Positions 59,539 through 64,000 of a stretch of DNA of 64,000 nt are shown piece by piece (position 1 is the first letter of the stretch; each line of letters starts with the position of its first letter). This DNA comes from 2-02-FULL-66-14 sp964651335 (lineage in GTDB: Bacteria; Pseudomonadota; Gammaproteobacteria; Burkholderiales; SG8-39). Under the pieces are notes generated by a model. It was not told the DNA's origin. It searched no databases and saw only the letters and a list, made by a program, of their open reading frames with translations. The position numbers were made by a program, and so were the translations under genes. The DNA is taken from the NCBI GenBank assembly GCA_964651335.1, contig CAZYVT010000003.1:44038-108037 (forward strand), given 5' to 3'.

Positions 59539-60122
59539 GAACGGCGGAAGTGGTGCGGAATACCAAGGAAACGCAGATCCGCGTCCGGCTCAACCTGGAC
59601 GGGACCGGCGCCGCGAAGCTATCCACGGGGATCCCGTTTCTCGAGCATATGCTGGATCAGGTCGCGCGCCATGCGCTGCTCGATCTCGAGGTCGATGCCA
59701 AGGGCGACCTGCACATCGACGCACACCATACGGTCGAGGACATCGGCATTGCGCTCGGGCAGTCGTTCGCGCGCGCGATCGGCGACAAGGCCGGTGTACG
59801 TCGCTTCGGCCACGCCTACGTGCCGCTCGACGAGGCGCTCTCGCGCGCGGTGATCGACCTTTCGGGCCGGCCAGGGCTCGAGTACCACGTCAGATTTACG
59901 CGCGCGCTGATCGGCGAGTTCGACGTCGACCTGGTGCACCAGTTCTTCCAGGGATTCGTGAACCATGCACAGGTCACGCTGCACGTCGACAGCCTGCGCG
60001 GCGACAACGCGCACCACCAGTGCGAGACGGTGTTCAAGGCGTTTGCGCGCGCGCTGCGCATGGCGAGCGAGCAGGACCCGCGCACCGGCGGCGCAGTGCC
60101 TTCGACCAAGGGTTCTCTGTAG
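59535..60122 (+). CDS. hisB: Imidazoleglycerol-phosphate dehydratase
   Basis: Dehydrates imidazoleglycerol phosphate. At 195 residues it is the monofunctional form, lacking the histidinol-phosphatase domain found in E. coli HisB. Metal-binding histidine motifs are visible in IPFLEHMLDQVARHALLD, DIHAHHTVED-like DIDAHHTVEDIGI and a late DNAHHQCETVFKAFARAL. A histidinol-phosphate phosphatase must be encoded elsewhere. A strong hairpin follows. Confidence 0.95.
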   Translation: MRTAEVVRNTKETQIRVRLNLDGTGAAKLSTGIPFLEHMLDQVARHALLDLEVDAKGDLHIDAHHTVEDIGIALGQSFARAIGDKAGVRRFGHAYVPLDEALSRAVIDLSGRPGLEYHVRFTRALIGEFDVDLVHQFFQGFVNHAQVTLHVDSLRGDNAHHQCETVFKAFARALRMASEQDPRTGGAVPSTKGSL

Positions 60123-60133
60123 TGAACCACGAC

Positions 60134-60168
60134 GCGTTGCTACGCAGGCCGTTCCTGCGTAGCAACGC
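60134..60168. repeat. Perfect 15-bp inverted repeat (hairpin) between hisB and hisH
   Basis: Arms 60134-60148 and 60154-60168 are exact reverse complements (GCGTTGCTACGCAGG and its complement) around a 5-base loop CCGTT. It is placed 12 bases after the hisB stop and 22 before hisH. No U-run follows, so it does not look like an intrinsic terminator. Possible roles are mRNA processing or stabilisation, or a REP-like element. It is the only sizeable gap in an otherwise overlapping run of his genes. Confidence 0.85.
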
Positions 60169-60190
60169 CAACAGCCGGGAAAAGCTCTCC

Positions 60191-60811
60191 ATGAGGATCG
60201 CGGTCGTCGATTACGGCATGGGCAACATAAGGTCCGTGTCGAAGGCGTTGGAGCACGTCGAGCCGCAGGCGCAGGTGCTCATCACCTCCGATCCGGAGGC
60301 GATCCGCTCGGCCGAGCGCGTCGTCGTGCCGGGCCAAGGGGCGATGCCCGATTGCATGCGCCAGCTCGAGGCGAGCGGCGCGCGTGAAGCGGTGATCGAG
60401 GCCACGCGCGTCAAACCCTTTCTCGGCATCTGCGTCGGCATGCAGATGCTGTTCGACCGGGGCGAGGAGGGAGACACCCCCGGCCTGGGGTTGCTGGCGG
60501 GCCGGGTGCCGCGCTTCCCCGAGGCGAGCATGCGGGGGCTAAAGGTGCCACACATGGGCTGGAACCAGGTGCGGCAGGAGCGCGCGCACGCGATCTGGCA
60601 TGGGATCGAGGACGGGGCGCGCTTCTATTTCGTGCACAGTTATTTTCCGGCTCCGGCGGACGCCGGGCTGACGGCCGCGACATGCACCTACGGCATGGCC
60701 TTTACCTGTGCAGTCGCGCGCGATAACATCTTTGCCGTGCAGTTCCATCCGGAAAAAAGCCAGTCCGCCGGTTTGCAACTCCTTTCCAACTTCGTCCACT
60801 GGCGGCCCTGA
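60191..60811 (+). CDS. hisH: Imidazole glycerol phosphate synthase glutaminase subunit
   Basis: Class I glutaminase (206 residues) delivering ammonia to HisF. It has MRIAVVDYGMGNIRSVSKAL, the nucleophile FLGICVGMQMLF, and the catalytic His/Glu in FAVQFHPEKSQSAG. The ATG at 60191 starts the protein at the family N-terminus; the open frame upstream lies antisense-like across hisB and is not used. A 53-base gap precedes hisA. Confidence 0.95.
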   Translation: MRIAVVDYGMGNIRSVSKALEHVEPQAQVLITSDPEAIRSAERVVVPGQGAMPDCMRQLEASGAREAVIEATRVKPFLGICVGMQMLFDRGEEGDTPGLGLLAGRVPRFPEASMRGLKVPHMGWNQVRQERAHAIWHGIEDGARFYFVHSYFPAPADAGLTAATCTYGMAFTCAVARDNIFAVQFHPEKSQSAGLQLLSNFVHWRP

Positions 60812-60864
60812 TTCGAGCACGCACTGCCTGCCATTAAGGCGGTTCATCGCCTCGGGCGTTTCCC

Positions 60865-61614
60865 ATGCTGATCATTCCCGCGATTGACCTCAAGGACGGT
60901 CGCTGCGTGCGGCTGCAGCAGGGACGCATGGATACGGCGACCGTGTTCTCGGACGACCCGGTGGCGATGGCGCGCCACTGGTCGGGGCAGGGCGCGCGGC
61001 GGCTGCACATCGTCGACCTGAACGGCGCGGTCGCGGGCCGCCCGAAAAACGAAAAAGTGATTCGGGAGATGATCAAGGCGGTCGGCGAAACGACGCCGAT
61101 CGAACTCGGCGGCGGGATTCGCGATCTCGACACCATCGAAGGCTACCTGGACGCCGGCGTCGGCTATGTGATCATCGGCACCGCGGCGGTCAAGAACCCG
61201 GGCCTTCTGCACGACGCCTGCTACGCCTTTCCGGGCCATATCATCGTGGGTCTGGACGCGAAGGACGGCAAGGTCGCGGTCGAAGGATGGTCCAAGATGA
61301 CCGGACATGACGTCGTCGACTTGGGGAAAAAATTCGAGGATTACGGCGTCGAGGCGCTCGTCTACACCGACATCGGGCGCGACGGCATGATGAGCGGGGT
61401 CAATATCGAGGCGACGCTCAGGCTTGCCCGGGCGATCAAGATCCCGATTATCGCGAGCGGCGGCCTGAACAGCATCGAGGACGTGCAGGCGGTGTGCGCC
61501 ACGCTCGTGCCGGAAGGCATAGTGGGCGCGATTGCCGGCCGGGCACTGTATGAAGGAACACTCGATTTCAGGAACGCGCAAGCTGCCGCCGACAAGACGA
61601 TCGGCAAGGGGTAG
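60865..61614 (+). CDS. hisA: ProFAR isomerase (phosphoribosylformimino-5-aminoimidazole carboxamide ribotide isomerase)
   Basis: TIM-barrel Amadori isomerase (249 residues) of the histidine pathway. It has MLIIPAIDLKDGRCVRLQQG with the catalytic Asp, GGGIRDLDTIEGYLDAGV, LVYTDIGRDGMMSGVN and IIASGGLNSIEDV. Start at ATG 60865. HisF follows after 2 bases. HisA and HisF share the same fold but are clearly distinguished by these motifs. Confidence 0.96.
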   Translation: MLIIPAIDLKDGRCVRLQQGRMDTATVFSDDPVAMARHWSGQGARRLHIVDLNGAVAGRPKNEKVIREMIKAVGETTPIELGGGIRDLDTIEGYLDAGVGYVIIGTAAVKNPGLLHDACYAFPGHIIVGLDAKDGKVAVEGWSKMTGHDVVDLGKKFEDYGVEALVYTDIGRDGMMSGVNIEATLRLARAIKIPIIASGGLNSIEDVQAVCATLVPEGIVGAIAGRALYEGTLDFRNAQAAADKTIGKG

Positions 61615-61616
61615 CG

Positions 61617-62377
<761 letters not shown>

Positions 62378-62381
<4 letters not shown>

Positions 62382-62788
62382 GCGCTGACGCTCCGGACCT
62401 CGCCGAGTGGTTCAACCAGGTGCGCTGGGATGAGAAGGGCCTCGCGCCGGTGGTGGCCCAGGACGCTGCGACCGGCCGCGTTCTCACGGTCGCCTGGATG
62501 AACCGCGAGGCTCTTGCCGAGACCGCAAGGCGCGGGGAGGCGGTCTACTGGTCGCGCTCGCGCGGCAGGCTGTGGCGCAAGGGCGAGCAATCCGGGCACG
62601 TGCAGCGCGTGGTGGAACTGCGCCTGGACTGCGACGCCGATGCGATCCTGCTGCGCGTCGAGCAGCACGGCGGTATCGCCTGCCACACCGGACGCGAAAG
62701 CTGTTTTTTCCGCAAACTCGAAGACGGGAGGTGGGTGACGGCGGATCCGGTGCTCAAGGATCCCACCGCCCTCTACGGAGAAAAATGA
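62378..62788 (+). CDS. hisI: Phosphoribosyl-AMP cyclohydrolase
   Basis: Opens the purine ring of PR-AMP (136 residues). It has LTVAWMNREALAETARRGEAVYWSRSR, RKGEQSGHVQRV and the zinc-ligating LDCDADAILLRVEQHGGIACHTGRESCFF. It is the separate HisI domain, not fused to HisE. The GTG start at 62378 overlaps hisF. Its stop overlaps the ATG of hisE. Confidence 0.95.
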
Positions 62789-63135
62789 AGCCGGGACTGT
62801 ACGAGACGCTGGAGCGCATCGCCGCGATCATCAACGAGCGCAAGACCGGCCGCGCCGACAGATCCTACGTGGCGCGGCTCTTTGCCGAAGGCGAGGACGC
62901 GGTTCTGAAAAAAGTGGGCGAGGAGGCCACTGAGGCGATCCTCGCCGCCAAATCGGGTGACCGGCTGCATCTGGTACGCGAGACCGCCGACCTGTGGTTT
63001 CACTGCCTGATCATGCTCGCGCGCCATGGCTTGGGACCGGCGGACGTGCTTGCCGAGCTGCACCGGCGCGAGGGAATCTCGGGCATCGACGAGAAGGCCG
63101 CGCGCAAGCGCAAGCGGAAGGAAACCGGCGCATGA
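62785..63135 (+). CDS. hisE: Phosphoribosyl-ATP pyrophosphatase
   Basis: Hydrolyses PR-ATP to PR-AMP (116 residues). The MazG-like helical core is KTGRADRSYVARLFAEGEDAVLKKVGEEATEAILAA, then HLVRETADLWFHCLIMLARHGL. The tail is basic (ARKRKRKE). It overlaps hisI and the HIT gene by four bases each. Confidence 0.94.
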   Translation: MKPGLYETLERIAAIINERKTGRADRSYVARLFAEGEDAVLKKVGEEATEAILAAKSGDRLHLVRETADLWFHCLIMLARHGLGPADVLAELHRREGISGIDEKAARKRKRKETGA

Positions 63136-63506
63136 GCAATCCCCCAGCCACCGATCCGGCCTGCATTTTCTGCAGGATCGCGCGCGGCGACATCCCTTCG
63201 AAGAAGGTCTATGAAGACGAGGACGTGTTCGCGTTTCACGACATCCGCCCGCAGGCGCCGGTGCATTTCCTGATCGTCCCGAAGGAGCATGTGCCCAGTC
63301 TGTACGAGGCCGGGATGGCGCAGCATCGCGCGCTCGGCAAGATGCTCGCGCTCGCAGGCGAACTTGCGCGCAAGGAAGGTGCGACGGACGGCTTCCGTAT
63401 CATCCTCAACACGGGCCGCGTCGGGCATCAGGAGGTGTATCATGTGCACATGCACGTCCTCGGCGGGCCGGACCTGCTCGGTCCGATGCTGCTGAGGAGG
63501 AAATAG
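63132..63506 (+). CDS. HIT-family nucleotide-binding protein (HinT-like)
   Basis: A 124-residue HinT-like purine phosphoramidase. The HIT triad is HVHMHVLGG near the C-terminus; CIFCRIARGDIPSKKVYEDEDVFAF and HFLIVPKEHVPSL are characteristic. The ATG at 63132 overlaps hisE. It is regularly found between hisE and tatA in betaproteobacteria. Its physiological substrate is not fixed. Confidence 0.93.
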   Translation: MSNPPATDPACIFCRIARGDIPSKKVYEDEDVFAFHDIRPQAPVHFLIVPKEHVPSLYEAGMAQHRALGKMLALAGELARKEGATDGFRIILNTGRVGHQEVYHVHMHVLGGPDLLGPMLLRRK

Positions 63507-63526
63507 AGGAAATACAGGAGGTTGCT

Positions 63527-63757
63527 ATGGGCTCGTTCAGCATCTGGCATTGGCTGATCGTCCTGGTGATCGTGATGCTGATCTTCGGCACCAAGAAACT
63601 GCGCAATATCGGCGCCGACCTTGGCGGCGCCGTGCGCGGATTCAAGGACGGCATGCGCGAGGGTGGCGAAAAAGCCGCGGAGGCTGGCGCGGCGCCGCAG
63701 GTGACCGGCAAAACCGTGGAAGGCGAAGTCAAGGGCAAGTCCGAGACCAAGGCCTGA
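63527..63757 (+). CDS. tatA: Twin-arginine translocase subunit TatA
   Basis: A 76-residue TatA. An N-terminal membrane helix (FSIWHWLIVLVIVMLIFGTKKL) with the FGTKKLR hinge is followed by an amphipathic helix (GADLGGAVRGFKDGMRE) and a charged tail. It forms the size-fitting pore for folded proteins exported with TatBC. AGGAGG lies just upstream of the ATG. It is followed by a hairpin and then tatB. Confidence 0.95.
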   Translation: MGSFSIWHWLIVLVIVMLIFGTKKLRNIGADLGGAVRGFKDGMREGGEKAAEAGAAPQVTGKTVEGEVKGKSETKA

Positions 63758-63781
63758 GGCCTTTCCGTCTTCGCAATGCGT

Positions 63782-63803
63782 GGGCGCCTGTGGGCGCCCT
63801 TTT
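63782..63803 (+). terminator. Hairpin with T-run between tatA and tatB
   Basis: A 7-base-pair GC stem (63782-63788 with 63793-63799), a 4-base loop and TTTT immediately after. It has the form of a weak intrinsic terminator. Placed inside the tat operon, it may act as a partial terminator that keeps TatA in excess over TatB and TatC, or it may have no effect. This is a sequence prediction only. Confidence 0.45.
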
Positions 63804-63818
63804 GTTCCGCAGGGCCGC

Positions 63819-64000
63819 ATGTTTGACATCGGATTTTCTGAGCTGCTGGTGATCGGCGTGGTCGCGCTCATCGTGATCGGGCCGGAGCGTTTGCCGAGGG
63901 TGGCGCGCACCATCGGCCATCTGCTGGGGCGGATGCAGCGCTACGTGGCCGACGTCAAGTCGGACATCAATCGCGAGATGGAGCTCGAAGAGCTGCGCAA
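63819..64000 (+). CDS. tatB: Twin-arginine translocase subunit TatB, partial (C-terminus outside window)
   Basis: The first 60 residues of TatB are visible. It begins MFDIGFSELLVIGVVALIVIGPERLPRVARTIG, the TatB-specific helix with the Glu and GPERLP hinge, followed by the amphipathic helix GRMQRYVADVKSDINREMELEELRK. It runs off the right edge of the window. It recognises Tat substrates together with TatC. Confidence 0.93.
   Translation, partial: MFDIGFSELLVIGVVALIVIGPERLPRVARTIGHLLGRMQRYVADVKSDINREMELEELR

Overview
The window is a GC-rich, densely packed piece of a Gram-negative chromosome. It is most likely from a betaproteobacterium (Burkholderiales/Nitrosomonadales type). The evidence is conserved gene order: spoT-rpoZ-gmk-yicC; kdsD-kdsC-lptCAB-rpoN-hpf-ptsN-hprK-rapZ; and mlaFEDACB-ABC exporter-bolA-murA-hisGDCBHAFIE-hit-tatAB with a short-form HisG. 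LptABC and the Mla system imply an outer membrane with LPS. Most genes overlap their neighbours by 4 bases (ATGA, GTGA or TTGA), so translational coupling is the rule.

Layout. 1-4636: stringent-response and nucleotide genes (spoT partial, rpoZ, gmk, yicC) on the minus strand, diverging from rdgB-hemW. 4667-6398: a small accessory insertion with an HNH nuclease, a decayed IS630-type transposase fragment and an orphan protein. 6399-8073: thiS-thiG-trmB. 8151-14153: an MliC-like lipoprotein, a serine hydrolase, tRNA-Gly(CCC), a glutathionyl-hydroquinone reductase, a 5'-nucleotidase and an AsmA protein. 14157-20864: a dipeptide/oligopeptide ABC importer operon with an embedded M20 amidohydrolase. 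20940-24856: mutY converging on the block LON-domain/rapZ/hprK/ptsN. 24961-30334: hpf, rpoN, LPS transport (lptBAC) and Kdo synthesis (kdsC, kdsD). 30376-32355: a Kef-type antiporter.

32405-49298 is the most interesting region. It is an MSHA-like type IV pilus/pseudopilus locus. A minus-strand operon runs from a sigma-54 response regulator (49298) through mshM, L, N, E, G, I, J and K homologues to two prepilin-like proteins (down to 34996). A separate prepilin gene (32405-33061) sits behind a near-consensus sigma-54 promoter (GG-N10-GC). A multi-TM histidine kinase is inserted on the opposite strand between the pilin genes. The sequence supports a model in which a membrane kinase signals to an NtrC-family activator that drives sigma-54 transcription of the pilin. 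The rpoN gene itself lies 6 kb away in the same window.

49365-64000: outer-membrane lipid asymmetry genes (mlaFEDACB), an ABC-2 exporter, bolA/ibaG, murA, and an almost complete histidine operon. HisZ and a histidinol-phosphatase are not present here. The operon continues into hit, tatA and tatB, and tatB is cut by the window edge.
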